Positions 10,216-16,800 are shown, counted from the stretch's first letter. The stretch is 23,652 bases of DNA from Caldisericota bacterium (GCA_024655865.1 JANLFM010000021.1:1-23652); one strand, 5' to 3'. Notes: generated by a model not told the origin, from the sequence alone. Made by a program: numbers and translations.

Positions 10216-10682
10216 AGGCAGCCACCCTTTCGGACGAGTTGCTGCAATGCAGGACTTGTGCCGGTGACAAGTGTTCCGCATTGCGTTCGGGCATAGGCGC
10301 AACGTACCTTACTCCAGGGTACTAAATTCTGATCTAAGCTGAAGATCTTTGAATAAGCAGCTCGTGACTCCAAGCGCATAGGCAGCGATCCATTGGGCTC
10401 GAGTCCAGGTACTGGTGAGATAGTTGCTTTTCTTCCATCGGCTAATTGGAAACCGATGTCTTCAATAACAACCGGGAACTCGCTCAAGTTAACTACCTCT
10501 ATGCTAAAATTCAAGGGCATGCTTCTATTTAACATAAGAATGGTGTGTTGTGGAGTTACTTTCAGTCGCACTTTGTTCCGTGTCAACTGATGCCAAATAT
10601 TAATTACACCAAGTATAGTCCCCGCAACACCGCAAACAGCACCAACAATAGCGGTAATAAGCGTTACTGTTTCACTTGCCAT
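10212..10682 (-). CDS. Membrane-anchored small beta-rich protein 2
   Basis: A 156-residue protein starting at the ATG in the GGGGCATGGC tail motif (a TTG five codons earlier is open but lies within the repeat). Residues about 5-30 form one hydrophobic helix (ITAIVGAVCGVAGTILGV), followed by a strand-rich domain with NKVRLKV, LNFSIEVVNLSEFPVVI and DIGFQL, suggesting an immunoglobulin-like fold anchored to the membrane. No catalytic motif is seen. It has the same plan as the protein encoded at 10790-11257, with little sequence identity. Its ribosome binding site and start come from an hsdM-tail copy (10678-10704). Its TGA overlaps the hsdS ATG, so it links the accessory cassettes to hsdS translation. 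Function unknown. Confidence 0.6.
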
Positions 10683-10776
10683 GCCCCAACTCCTCAAACT
10701 TTCTCGAGTTGACCCTTTTGAGAGTTACTCTTTCAACGCTGTACTTGGCTTTCAGCTGGAAGTGGTCACTTCTCAC
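10672..10776 (-). CDS. 34-codon mini-ORF ending FEELGHGK
   Basis: A GTG start at 10776 is preceded by a perfect AGGAGG with a seven-base spacer, placed directly after the TGA of the previous gene (10790). The 34-residue product is basic in its first two thirds and ends RKFEELGHGK, a variant of the hsdM C-terminus RNLEELGYG. Its last 11 bases overlap the ATG of the next gene at 10682, the same geometry as the mini-ORF at 11936-12043. It may act only as a translational coupler. The excellent ribosome binding site argues that it is translated. The upstream part does not clearly match HsdM. Confidence 0.45.
   Translation of the reverse strand: MRSDHFQLKAKYSVERVTLKRVNSRKFEELGHGK
10678..10704 (-). 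repeat. hsdM 3'-tail copy 4
   Basis: Minus-strand AGAAAGTTTGAGGAGTTGGG and the following GCATGGC match the native hsdM tail (13299-13325) at 22 of 27 positions without gaps. In one frame it reads RKFEELGHG; in the next frame it supplies GAGGAG, a seven-base spacer and the ATG of the membrane protein gene. Confidence 0.65.
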
Positions 10777-10789
10777 CCCTACACCTCCT

Positions 10790-11257
10790 TCATAATGTGA
10801 GAGTGCCATGGTAGACGTGGCCCTTACCTGAGTCATCATCCCAAAAAACCTCAATTTCAAAAGGAGGTGTGCATCCGAGCGAAAGGGCCAAGAGGCAACT
10901 AACTTCACCATTAGGTCCAATTAATGTTGGCATCTCATCTCCCTTTACAGCTGCATGATGGTCTTTTAATGGGACTCCATCCAGTTTTACCTGGACATTC
11001 CGCGCTTCTGCTTTACCAGAATTTACTAAGTAGAGGCGATAGGAGCCTTTATCTGTTTTTCTCAGCTCTGGATGTAGGAAAGCTTGTCTGGAGCTTAATA
11101 TCTTTTCTTTTTCCCGCTTCTCTTCAATTTCAGCTATCTTTTTTTGGGCAGCGGCGGCTTCACGTTGAGCTTTCCAACTTCCCCACATAGCAACCCCTGA
11201 CACAATCAGGGAAAGCCCACCTATAATAACACCTGCCCATGAGAGAAAATCAGCCAT
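10790..11257 (-). CDS. Membrane-anchored small beta-rich protein 1
   Basis: A 155-residue protein with one hydrophobic helix at about 6-27, a charged coiled-coil at 30-58 (REAAAAQKKIAEIEEKREKE), and a C-terminal strand-rich domain containing YRLYLVNSGKAEARNVQVKL and FEIEVFWDDD. No enzymatic motif is seen. Helix plus beta-sandwich suggests a membrane-tethered adaptor or receptor-like partner of the neighbouring nuclease candidate. The start is the ATG in the TTATGGC of an hsdM-tail copy, with AAGGAG seven bases before it. The gene downstream on the mRNA has the same plan, so the two may be anciently related or work as a pair. No named family was recognised. Confidence 0.6.
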   Translation of the reverse strand: MADFLSWAGVIIGGLSLIVSGVAMWGSWKAQREAAAAQKKIAEIEEKREKEKILSSRQAFLHPELRKTDKGSYRLYLVNSGKAEARNVQVKLDGVPLKDHHAAVKGDEMPTLIGPNGEVSCLLALSLGCTPPFEIEVFWDDDSGKGHVYHGTLTL

Positions 11258-11348
11258 AACCCAACTCCTTCAGATTCCTATTGATCTTCACTGCGATTAC
11301 CTGTTCTAGGTAGTCCAAAAGCTTTTCTAACCTCCTCCTCAAACTCAT
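11250..11348 (-). CDS. 32-codon mini-ORF ending NLKELGYG, overlapping the nuclease gene
   Basis: Begins ATG-AGT at 11348 and lies mostly inside the 3' end of the nuclease-like gene in another frame (overlap 71 bases), ending TGA at 11250 beyond that gene's stop. The product is a leucine/lysine-rich amphipathic helix (LEKLLDYLEQVIAVKINR) ending RNLKELGYG, very like an HsdM C-terminus. GGAG lies five bases upstream of the ATG after GC. Its end overlaps the ATG of the next gene (11257) by eight bases, as hsdM itself overlaps the frame starting at 13303. It could be coincidental as a protein, but the tail motif and the position repeat the pattern of the other mini-ORFs. Confidence 0.35.
   Translation of the reverse strand: MSLRRRLEKLLDYLEQVIAVKINRNLKELGYG
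11253..11279 (-). repeat. hsdM 3'-tail copy 3
   Basis: Minus-strand AGGAATCTGAAGGAGTTGGG then TTATGGC matches the native tail at 22 of 27 positions, ungapped. Its first bases share the TAG stop of the nuclease-like gene, so the copy fits exactly between that gene and the next. It provides AAGGAG plus a seven-base spacer and the ATG. Confidence 0.65.
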
Positions 11349-11946
11349 CCTCGCTCCCGCAACGGTCAAAAAGATACCTTAGTTTCCGTCCATCCCTTGG
11401 CCAATTTGCTACTGATGATTTTTGGCGGGGGTAATCACTAAATCTTTTATAAATGAATTGAATTACATCACTAAATAATATTTGGCGAACACCTTCAATA
11501 GGCAGCTTCCCTTTCTGATTCCCAAAGGCCAGAAGCCTACAGGTTATATTATCGTTCTGAAATCGCCCCTTCTGATAGAGAGCAATGGCCGCATCCTCCA
11601 TTTCGCGCTCTTCAAAACAGCCGATTGCCCGAAGGATGCGATGCATGTTCTCGTCGCTGGGATTTGTCCAGGGACCGTTGAGTGCACATTGTCCTCGTTT
11701 CACTTCCGCAATAATCACATTGCAAAAGGTGGAGCAATCACTTACTCGAGGGTCATCTTCCATGGAATTTATTAGCAACTCCCGGCGATGCTTGAAGCGA
11801 ACACCCAGGAAATCCGCATCGGTTCGCTGTAGATGGCCTTGGTCAGGATGTATGATAAAATTCTCCAGGATCAAGAAACCGTTTAACCTTAAGTACCAAT
11901 AAACCAGCCTCTCAGGTATAAAAGGCCAAATAGCATTATTTACCAT
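11278..11946 (-). CDS. Putative PD-(D/E)XK nuclease-like protein
   Basis: A 222-residue protein that I do not recognise by family. Residues 13-35 form a helix and strand (LVYWYLRLNGFLILENF), then TDADFLGVRF (42-51) is followed by NVIIAEVKRG (76-85), giving D43/D45, E81 and K83. That spacing of an acidic strand and an E-x-K strand after an N-terminal helix is typical of restriction-endonuclease folds. The C-terminus is helical and acidic. The start chosen is the ATG at 11946 within GGTATGG of an hsdM-tail copy, with GAGG eight bases upstream; a TTG five codons earlier belongs to the repeat. It is distinctly AT-richer than fic, its upstream neighbour, so it was probably acquired separately. It may work with the membrane proteins that follow. 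Confidence 0.55.
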   Translation of the reverse strand: MVNNAIWPFIPERLVYWYLRLNGFLILENFIIHPDQGHLQRTDADFLGVRFKHRRELLINSMEDDPRVSDCSTFCNVIIAEVKRGQCALNGPWTNPSDENMHRILRAIGCFEEREMEDAAIALYQKGRFQNDNITCRLLAFGNQKGKLPIEGVRQILFSDVIQFIYKRFSDYPRQKSSVANWPRDGRKLRYLFDRCGSEDEFEEEVRKAFGLPRTGNRSEDQ

Positions 11947-12043
11947 ACCCCAATTCCTCAAGATTTCTCCAAATAGCTTCTTCCAGTCTCTGCGCCTCAG
12001 CTTGCTGCTCGCGCAGTTGCGAGGTGAATTTGTTTTGCCTCAT
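11936..12043 (-). CDS. 35-codon mini-ORF, truncated copy of the HsdM C-terminus
   Basis: Starts ATG at 12043, overlapping the TGA of fic (ATGA), with AGGAG eight bases upstream. Eight new residues are followed by [17 protein letters not shown] and [11 protein letters not shown]. Over the last 26 comparable residues 21 match the true HsdM C-terminus. The stop lies 11 bases inside the next gene (ATG at 11946). This is a real, in-frame, well-initiated remnant of a methylase gene and probably couples fic translation to the nuclease gene. Whether the peptide does anything, for instance by competing for the HsdM tail site, is unknown. Confidence 0.55.
   Translation of the reverse strand: MRQNKFTSQLREQQAEAQRLEEAIWRNLEELGYGK
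11942..12021 (-). repeat. hsdM 3'-tail copy 2 (long)
   Basis: Aligns without gaps to the true hsdM end at 13299-13378 (constant offset of 1357 bases). The distal 28 bases (11994-12021 against 13351-13378) are identical, the middle is diverged at DNA level but conserved in protein, and the last 27 bases match at 22 positions. This is too long to be chance and shows a duplicated or imported methylase 3' end. Confidence 0.9.
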
Positions 12044-13218
12044 GCGCCTTTCTCCTCCGGCTCTTCAAACAGTCGCAGATACGGGTCGAAACGAAAGCGC
12101 CGGTTACGGGTGTAGCCGGTGATCTCACGCAGAAGACCCACGTCCACGAGCCGGTTGACCAGTTGGTTAGCGCCCGCGGGAGTGACGTTTAGCCACTTGC
12201 GCACGTTTGCCACGGTGACGATGGGGTGGTTGAAGAGCTTCTCCATCACGCGGTGTCCGTTGCCGGCGGCTCGTCCGAGTTTCTCAGTGATCCGGCTACG
12301 GTAGTCCTCGCGCATGCGCAGAATGGCAGCGGCAGTCTGGGTCGCTTCGGCGGCAACCTCGGCCACGCCGCGCAGGAAAAAGCCGAGCCAGCCCTCCCAG
12401 TCGCCTTCGTCGCGCACAGCCTGGAGACGCTCATAGTATTCGGCACGGTGGCGCTTGAAGTAGTGCGACAGGTATAGCACCGGACGCGCAAGTCGTTTCT
12501 TCTCGGTGAGCAGGAACGTGATGAGCAGCCGCCCGATGCGGCCGTTACCATCGAGGAAGGGGTGGATGGTCTCGAACTGGGCGTGGACAAGCCCGACCTG
12601 GACGAGCACCGGCAGGGGGCTTTCCGAGTGCAGGAAATTTTCAAGATCTGATAGCGCTTGGGGCACTTCGTGCGGTGGTGGCGGCACGAAGGTCGCTTCA
12701 CGCAAAGTGCAGCCAGGCGGGCCGATCCAGTTTTGCGAAGTTCGCAATTCGCCGGGCGTAAGCTTTCCCCCGCGCACGCCCTCCATCAGTACCGCATGAA
12801 TCTCGCGAATCAGGCGCACGGACACGGGCAACTCGGCCAGACGGTTCAGGCCGTGGTTCATGGCCTTGACGTAGTTAACCACTTCGGCGACGTCGCTGGG
12901 GGCGTCCGGGTCGAACAGTTGTGCCTCAGCGGCCAATAGGTTTTGAAGGGAACTTTGGGTGCCTTCAATTTGGCTGGATAGTACAGCTTCCTTGCGCACG
13001 TACATGAACACAAAGAGATCAGGATTCGGCAGGGTGAGAACCGCCCCATCCAGCCGGCCCAAGGCGTAGTCGGCCTGGGAAAGCAGGTCACGGAGTTCGC
13101 CCTCGAGCCGCACGGGCGGATGGGGCGGCAGGGGTGCCGGCACGAAAGCCCGATAGCCGGTGGGTTGCTGAACGTAACGTCCAGCCCGGAATTGCTTACT
13201 TTCCTCTGCGTTAACCAT
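12040..13218 (-). CDS. Fic family protein with winged-helix C-terminus
   Basis: A 392-residue Fic enzyme. The catalytic loop HPFLDGNGRIGR (219-230) matches the HxFx(D/E)GNGRxxR consensus completely, predicting AMP or other nucleotidyl transfer onto a target protein. An N-terminal SSQIEG (81-86) fits the (S/T)xxxE(G/N) inhibitory helix, so activity is probably self-restrained (class II type). The N-terminal half is the Fic_N-type domain. The last ~90 residues look like a winged helix (VTVANVRKWLNVTPAGANQLVNR cut here for length: VTVANVRKWLNV, then TPAGANQLVNRLV), suggesting DNA or operator binding. It is much more GC-rich than the genes on both sides. The start ATG overlaps the stop of a 30-codon leader ORF. 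Confidence 0.9.
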   Translation of the reverse strand: MVNAEESKQFRAGRYVQQPTGYRAFVPAPLPPHPPVRLEGELRDLLSQADYALGRLDGAVLTLPNPDLFVFMYVRKEAVLSSQIEGTQSSLQNLLAAEAQLFDPDAPSDVAEVVNYVKAMNHGLNRLAELPVSVRLIREIHAVLMEGVRGGKLTPGELRTSQNWIGPPGCTLREATFVPPPPHEVPQALSDLENFLHSESPLPVLVQVGLVHAQFETIHPFLDGNGRIGRLLITFLLTEKKRLARPVLYLSHYFKRHRAEYYERLQAVRDEGDWEGWLGFFLRGVAEVAAEATQTAAAILRMREDYRSRITEKLGRAAGNGHRVMEKLFNHPIVTVANVRKWLNVTPAGANQLVNRLVDVGLLREITGYTRNRRFRFDPYLRLFEEPEEKGA

Positions 13219-13303
13219 GGACGGGATTTGCCTGTATAGTAAACGCTGCGTTTAACATAGTATCAATGATACCTCTATATTCAACGGACACAATATCAGC
13301 CAT
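13211..13303 (-). CDS. 30-codon leader ORF bridging hsdM and fic
   Basis: The ATG at 13303 lies inside the last codons of hsdM (TATGGC), with GGAGGAG seven bases upstream, so ribosomes finishing hsdM can restart here. The 30-residue product begins [11 protein letters not shown] and ends NPVHG; its TAA at 13211 lies just past the fic ATG (13218-13216). It resembles no known protein. It is either a translation relay or the remnant of a gene replaced by fic. Confidence 0.35.
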   Translation of the reverse strand: MADIVSVEYRGIIDTMLNAAFTIQANPVHG

Positions 13304-14879
13304 ACCCCAGCTCCTCCAGGTTTCTTGCAATGGCGGCGTCGAGCTTCGCAGCCTCAGCTTGCTGCTCGCGCAGTTGCGCCACCAGACGGGCCATTTTTTG
13401 GTCAAATTCCTCGTCCTCATCTTCCAGCACCTCGGCTCCCACGTAGCGCCCCGGCGTGAGCACGTATCCTTGCTGGCGTATCTCCTCCAGCGTGGCGCTC
13501 TTACAGAAACCGGGGATGTCATGGTACTCGCCTGCGTCCTTCTCTCCGCGCCAGGCATGATAGGTGCCAGCAATCTTTTTTATATCCTCATCCGTTAATT
13601 CCCGATGTACCCGGTCCACCATGCGCCCCATCTTACGGGCATCGATAAAGAGGACTTCTCCTCGCCGGTCCCGGAAGCGGTTGTTTTTCTTATCTCGAGC
13701 CAGGAACCAGAGGCAGGCAGGAATCTGTGTGGAGTAAAAAAGTTGACCCGGGAGCGCCACCATGCAGTCCACAAGGTCTGCCTCGATAATGTTCTTGCGG
13801 ATTTCCCCTTCGCCTGAGGTATTGGAGGACATGGAACCATTAGCGAGCACGAAACCAGCTACCCCAGTTGGCGCCAGGTGGTAAATCATATGCTGCACCC
13901 AGGCGAAGTTGGCGTTATTTGCAGGAGGAATCCCATATTTCCATCTTTTATCCTCCCTGAGCAATTCTCCTCCCCAATCTTTGAGGTTAAAGGGCGGATT
14001 GGCTAAAATGAAGTCCGCCTTAAGGTCGGGGTGGAGGTCATTATGAAAGCTATCCCCGCACTCGATTTTGCCCTCAATTCCTCTTATGGCAAGGTTCATC
14101 CGGGCCAGTCTCCAGGTTGTAAAATTGGATTCCTGGCCGTAAATACTGATCGCTGATTTGGCTCTTCCGCCATTACCATTTCCGGTAGAATGTGCCTCGA
14201 GAAATTTCACCGACTGCACGAACATACCTCCTGAACCACAGCAAGGGTCATAAACTCGCCCCTTATACGGCTCAAGCATCTCTACGAGGAGCTGCACAAT
14301 ACAGCGGGGAGTGTAGAACTCTCCTCCTTTTTTCCCCTCAGCGCTGGCAAACTGGCCAAGAAAATACTCATACACCCTTCCCAGGACGTCCTTGGATCGA
14401 TTTTCGCTTTCTCCCAAGCCAATTGCGCTGATGAGGTCGATCAGCCTACCCAAGCGCTGCTTGTCCAGGTTGGGCCGGGCATAGTCTTTGGGCAAGACCC
14501 CCTTAAGGGATGGGTTATCCCTTTCCACTGCTTCCATGGCCTTGTCCACGATCTCCCCGATGGAAGGTTGCTTGGCATTATCCCTGATGTTTTTCCACCG
14601 AGCCTCAGCTGGGACCCAGAACACATTTACGGCTCTGTATTCGTCCGGATCTTCCGGATCAGCTCCTTGATCCTGCTCCGCAATAAGCCGGGCCCGCTGT
14701 TCTTCGAAAGCGTCAGAAATGAATTTGAGGAAAATCAATCCCAGGACCACGTGTTTGTATTCCGCAGCGTCCATGGTTCCTCGAAGGGTGTTAGCAGTCT
14801 GCCAGAGTTGAGCTTCAAAACCCAAATTTGCGCCAGTCCGATTAGAAGTTTCCACTTTCTTCTTGGATAGCCTGGCCAT
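13296..14879 (-). CDS. hsdM: Type I restriction-modification DNA methyltransferase subunit (HsdM)
   Basis: A 527-residue N6-adenine methyltransferase. The N-terminal HsdM_N helical domain (25-180, including [20 protein letters not shown]) is followed by GGEFYTPR (185-192), the AdoMet-binding DPCCGSGG (211-218) and catalytic NPPF (294-297). The C-terminus carries a coiled segment [16 protein letters not shown] and ends RNLEELGYG. With HsdS it methylates the target site, and with HsdR it forms the restriction complex. It is the first gene of the operon, with AGGGGG upstream of the ATG and a good promoter 40-70 bases away. Its last 27 bases (13299-13325) double as the ribosome binding site and start of the following frame, and are the parent of three tail copies downstream. 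Confidence 0.97.
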   Translation of the reverse strand: MARLSKKKVETSNRTGANLGFEAQLWQTANTLRGTMDAAEYKHVVLGLIFLKFISDAFEEQRARLIAEQDQGADPEDPDEYRAVNVFWVPAEARWKNIRDNAKQPSIGEIVDKAMEAVERDNPSLKGVLPKDYARPNLDKQRLGRLIDLISAIGLGESENRSKDVLGRVYEYFLGQFASAEGKKGGEFYTPRCIVQLLVEMLEPYKGRVYDPCCGSGGMFVQSVKFLEAHSTGNGNGGRAKSAISIYGQESNFTTWRLARMNLAIRGIEGKIECGDSFHNDLHPDLKADFILANPPFNLKDWGGELLREDKRWKYGIPPANNANFAWVQHMIYHLAPTGVAGFVLANGSMSSNTSGEGEIRKNIIEADLVDCMVALPGQLFYSTQIPACLWFLARDKKNNRFRDRRGEVLFIDARKMGRMVDRVHRELTDEDIKKIAGTYHAWRGEKDAGEYHDIPGFCKSATLEEIRQQGYVLTPGRYVGAEVLEDEDEEFDQKMARLVAQLREQQAEAAKLDAAIARNLEELGYG

Positions 14880-14921
14880 CCTTTGCCCCCTTTAGCATTT
14901 TTAAAGAGATAACTACAAAAA

Positions 14922-14950
14922 ATTATAGGAAAAGAGCTGGGAAGAAACAA
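14922..14950 (-). promoter_or_regulatory. Promoter of the restriction operon
   Basis: Minus strand TTGTTT (14950-14945), an exact 17-bp spacer, then a perfect TATAAT (14927-14922). The start point would fall near 14915, giving a leader of about 36 nt before the hsdM ATG. The surrounding DNA is AT-rich. It is the best promoter seen upstream of hsdM and probably drives all twelve downstream genes. Confidence 0.6.
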
Positions 14951-15073
14951 GGATTTGGAGGGAAAAAGGCATGGTGAAGAGAGACTTTTGAAAAGGGAAT
15001 CTTAAAAAGGGCACAATCGTGGGAGGTTTCTCCCCGTGATTTGTCTTTTGTCTTTCTGCCCCATTTTCCCTGT

Positions 15074-15103
15074 ATGACACCTACTTTCAAGTGTAGTAGT
15101 CAT
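15074..15103. repeat. Imperfect inverted repeat upstream of hsdM promoter
   Basis: ATGAC-AC-CTAC (15074-15084) and GTAG-TA-GTCAT (15093-15103) pair at nine of eleven positions around an eight-base centre. It lies about 125 bp upstream of the -35 box. It could be a regulator site or an RNA hairpin from the ATPase transcript. No known operator was recognised. Confidence 0.3.
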
Positions 15104-15112
15104 TTAAAAAAC

Positions 15113-15197
15113 TCCAAAGGGCTCGCCGGGTCGGCTGCGGCGAGCCCCCTCAAGACCCTAAGGAAAATGCGCAAGCATTTTCCTTAGGGAACCCATT
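15113..15197. repeat. Double-hairpin element, copy A
   Basis: Hairpin 1: GGGCTCGCCG (15119-15128) and CGGCGAGCCC (15138-15147), loop GGTCGGCTG. Hairpin 2: CCCTAAGGAAAATGC (15156-15170), loop GCAA, perfect complement 15175-15189. Both are preceded by TCCAAA and followed by AACCCAT. A second copy at 16718-16800 keeps the order, spacing and flanks. Hairpin 2 shares the GGAAAATG/CATTTTCC core of the 38-bp palindromes. The composition resembles REP/BIME-type elements. Confidence 0.65.
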
Positions 15198-15289
15198 TGA
15201 AGCGCGCCAACCAGAATCCCCAAAACCAACGCCGACCGGGACCTCCTTTTCCCCACCATGAAGTAATGGACCCCAAGCCCCTCATCTAA

Positions 15290-15311
15290 AAGGTTTGTAA
15301 ACCCAAACCTT
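15290..15311 (-). terminator. Weak terminator-like hairpin after ATPase gene
   Basis: AAGGTTTG (15290-15297) and CAAACCTT (15304-15311) pair perfectly around a six-base loop, two bases after the stop codon of the ATPase gene, followed leftward by a short TTTT run. The stem is AT-rich, so termination may be partial; the double hairpin further on could assist. Confidence 0.35.
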
Positions 15312-15313
15312 AA

Positions 15314-16528
15314 TCAGCAAAGCAAATCCCAGGGAATGGCGTAGACCTTCTGCGTGATTTTTTCCACCTTATCCCCGGTGTAGATCAGCAATCCCAGGGA
15401 AGTTTCCGGGAATTCCTCCAAAAAGGAGATCAGGCCCTTGCAGTCCTCATAGCGGATTTTATCGTTGATTTTAGCCTCCAGGGCGACGATTTTCCGCTCC
15501 TTTTCAAGGACAAAGTCCACTTCCCTTGTACCTCCCTTTCCCCTTCTCCGGAAGAAATAGAGGTTCCCTCTGATGATGGAGGCCATAATCTGAAGGTGGA
15601 GGAAAATCATGTTTTCAAAGAGCTTTCCTTTAAAGTCCTCGGGAATGGAGGAAGGGGAGGAATATCCGGAAAGGTAGGAAGTGAGCCCGGGATCAACAAA
15701 ATACCCTTTAGGGGACTTCACGATTTGCTTTGTTTTCCTGGTATAAAAAGGCCTTAATTTCCAGTAGATGAATGAGGCTTCCAGGAGATTGATGTATCTA
15801 TGAACCGTGGACTGGCTCATCCCCAGATTTTCCGAAATACGGGATTCGTTTAATGTGGAGGAAGTATTGATGGCCAGCACTTCCAAGAGTTTTTTAAAGT
15901 CTCCCAGATAAGAAATGTGAGAGAAATCTCGGAGATCCCTTTCCAGGTATGTTTTCACATAGCCTTCCCACCAGAGCGAAGCCTGGGAGTCCCGGGAGAT
16001 CTCCAAAACTCTGGGCATAAAACCTCTGAATAGATAAGAAACAGGCGAAATTTTTGGGCTTTCCAGGTTTTCTGGGGGTATGCCCTCGAGAAGGTTTAAA
16101 AACCACTGGGGAATGTTTTGGCCTTCCCATTCCTGCCTGGCAAAAGGAAGCAAGGGAAAGTATAAGGACCTCCCCGCCAAAGTTTCCGTGACTTCCTTCA
16201 AGAGTAAAAGGTTTGCGGACCCGGAGAGCACAAATCTCCTGTTTTTATTGCTATCAACCAGGTTTTTCACGAGGGGCAGGATTTCCGGCGCTTTCTGCAC
16301 CTCGTCAATTACAATCTTATCGAAAGCGGAAAGAAGATCCAGGGGGGACCTTTTAATTAAGGAGAGCGTATCCAGGTCGTCCAGGTTGATATAGTGCCAG
16401 TTTTTAAAAGGCTCTTCATTCTTGAGGAGGGTAGTTTTGCCCGTTTGCCGGGCACCTGTGAGCACGACCACTGGGACCACATCCAGAGAATTCCTCAATA
16501 AATCGCCTATCCACCGTTTTTTGTACAT
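15314..16528 (-). CDS. AAA ATPase with DUF4143 nuclease-like domain
   Basis: A 404-residue protein of the AAA_14/DUF4143 family, widespread in archaea and anaerobic bacteria and of unsettled function. Numbered from MYKK: Walker A GARQTGKT (25-32), Walker B IVIDEVQ (72-78), an FVLSGSANLLL sensor segment (about 99-109), then a helical and winged-helix-like middle (NESRISENLGMSQSTVHRYI) and a C-terminal EVDFVLE (336-342) with EAK (351-353), a PD-(D/E)XK-like pattern. I prefer the ATG at 16528. A GTG at 16537 is also open, but it sits inside an inverted repeat. The gene stands alone between repeat-rich spacers, and the repeats upstream suggest self-regulation. Not part of the restriction operon. 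Confidence 0.85.
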   Translation of the reverse strand: MYKKRWIGDLLRNSLDVVPVVVLTGARQTGKTTLLKNEEPFKNWHYINLDDLDTLSLIKRSPLDLLSAFDKIVIDEVQKAPEILPLVKNLVDSNKNRRFVLSGSANLLLLKEVTETLAGRSLYFPLLPFARQEWEGQNIPQWFLNLLEGIPPENLESPKISPVSYLFRGFMPRVLEISRDSQASLWWEGYVKTYLERDLRDFSHISYLGDFKKLLEVLAINTSSTLNESRISENLGMSQSTVHRYINLLEASFIYWKLRPFYTRKTKQIVKSPKGYFVDPGLTSYLSGYSSPSSIPEDFKGKLFENMIFLHLQIMASIIRGNLYFFRRRGKGGTREVDFVLEKERKIVALEAKINDKIRYEDCKGLISFLEEFPETSLGLLIYTGDKVEKITQKVYAIPWDLLC

Positions 16529-16530
16529 TC

Positions 16531-16602
16531 TATTCACTTCATGAATAAAAATTATTCACATCGTGAATAATTTTCCAACTATTGAGGGAAAAGGTCAATA
16601 GT
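16531..16602 (-). promoter_or_regulatory. Operator cluster of the DUF4143 ATPase gene
   Basis: Three inverted repeats in 72 bp. (1) AAAATTATTCAC (16548-16559) with perfect complement 16563-16574, centre ATC. (2) TATTCA/TGAATA (16531-16547) sharing the ATTCAC half-site. (3) ACTATTGA (16578-16585) and TCAATAGT (16595-16602). A weak leftward promoter, TTGACC (16598-16593) with GAAAAT 17 bp on, lies in and between them, so binding would block transcription. The winged-helix region of the ATPase itself is a possible binder; that is inference. Confidence 0.5.
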
Positions 16603-16654
16603 AGCTAATTTCCGGGAATTCACATTCATTTTTATTAGAGGCGCTTTGATTTTT

Positions 16655-16692
16655 TACCCCAGGGAAATGTGGAACATCTTCCTGAGGGCCCC
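16655..16692. repeat. 38-bp palindromic repeat, copy 2
   Basis: Starts TACCCCAGGGAAATGTGGAA and ends GGCCCC, exactly 38 bp like copy 1. The stem is weakened by changes on the right arm (CCTGAGGG in place of CCTGGGG), so it looks partly decayed. Confidence 0.6.
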
Positions 16693-16717
16693 AAGCAGGC
16701 GGGTTTTCAATGCTTTC

Positions 16718-16800
16718 TTCAAAGGGCCCGCCGGGTCGGCATCGGCGAGCCCCCTGAAGCGCCTGAAGGGAAACTTTCTTCTTCTCTTCAGGCAACCCAT
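16718..16800. repeat. Double-hairpin element, copy B
   Basis: Hairpin 1 (16724-16753) differs from copy A at three of 30 positions. Hairpin 2 uses GCCTGAAG and CTTCAGGC instead of CCTAAGG and CCTTAGG, so the sequence has changed while the fold is kept. The flanks TCAAA and AACCCAT match copy A. A fragment resembling copy A's second hairpin follows at about 16804-16830. Confidence 0.65.

Larger units (their letters stand above)
14880..15313. other. Gene-free spacer between ATPase gene and hsdM
   Basis: About 430 bases without a credible gene. From right to left it holds a small hairpin behind the ATPase gene (15290-15311), a double-hairpin repeat (15113-15197), an imperfect inverted repeat (15074-15103) and the operon promoter (14922-14950). 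Nothing was recognised in 14951-15073. Confidence 0.6.

Noticed and set aside
10216-10302. Longer N-terminus of HsdS
   Set aside because: It lies over the upstream membrane-protein gene, is Cys/His-rich and unlike HsdS, while an ATGA overlap at 10215 gives a natural start.
12246-12701. 151-codon frame within fic
   Set aside because: An out-of-frame shadow of GC-rich fic; composition is dominated by S, R, C and T and shows no domain.
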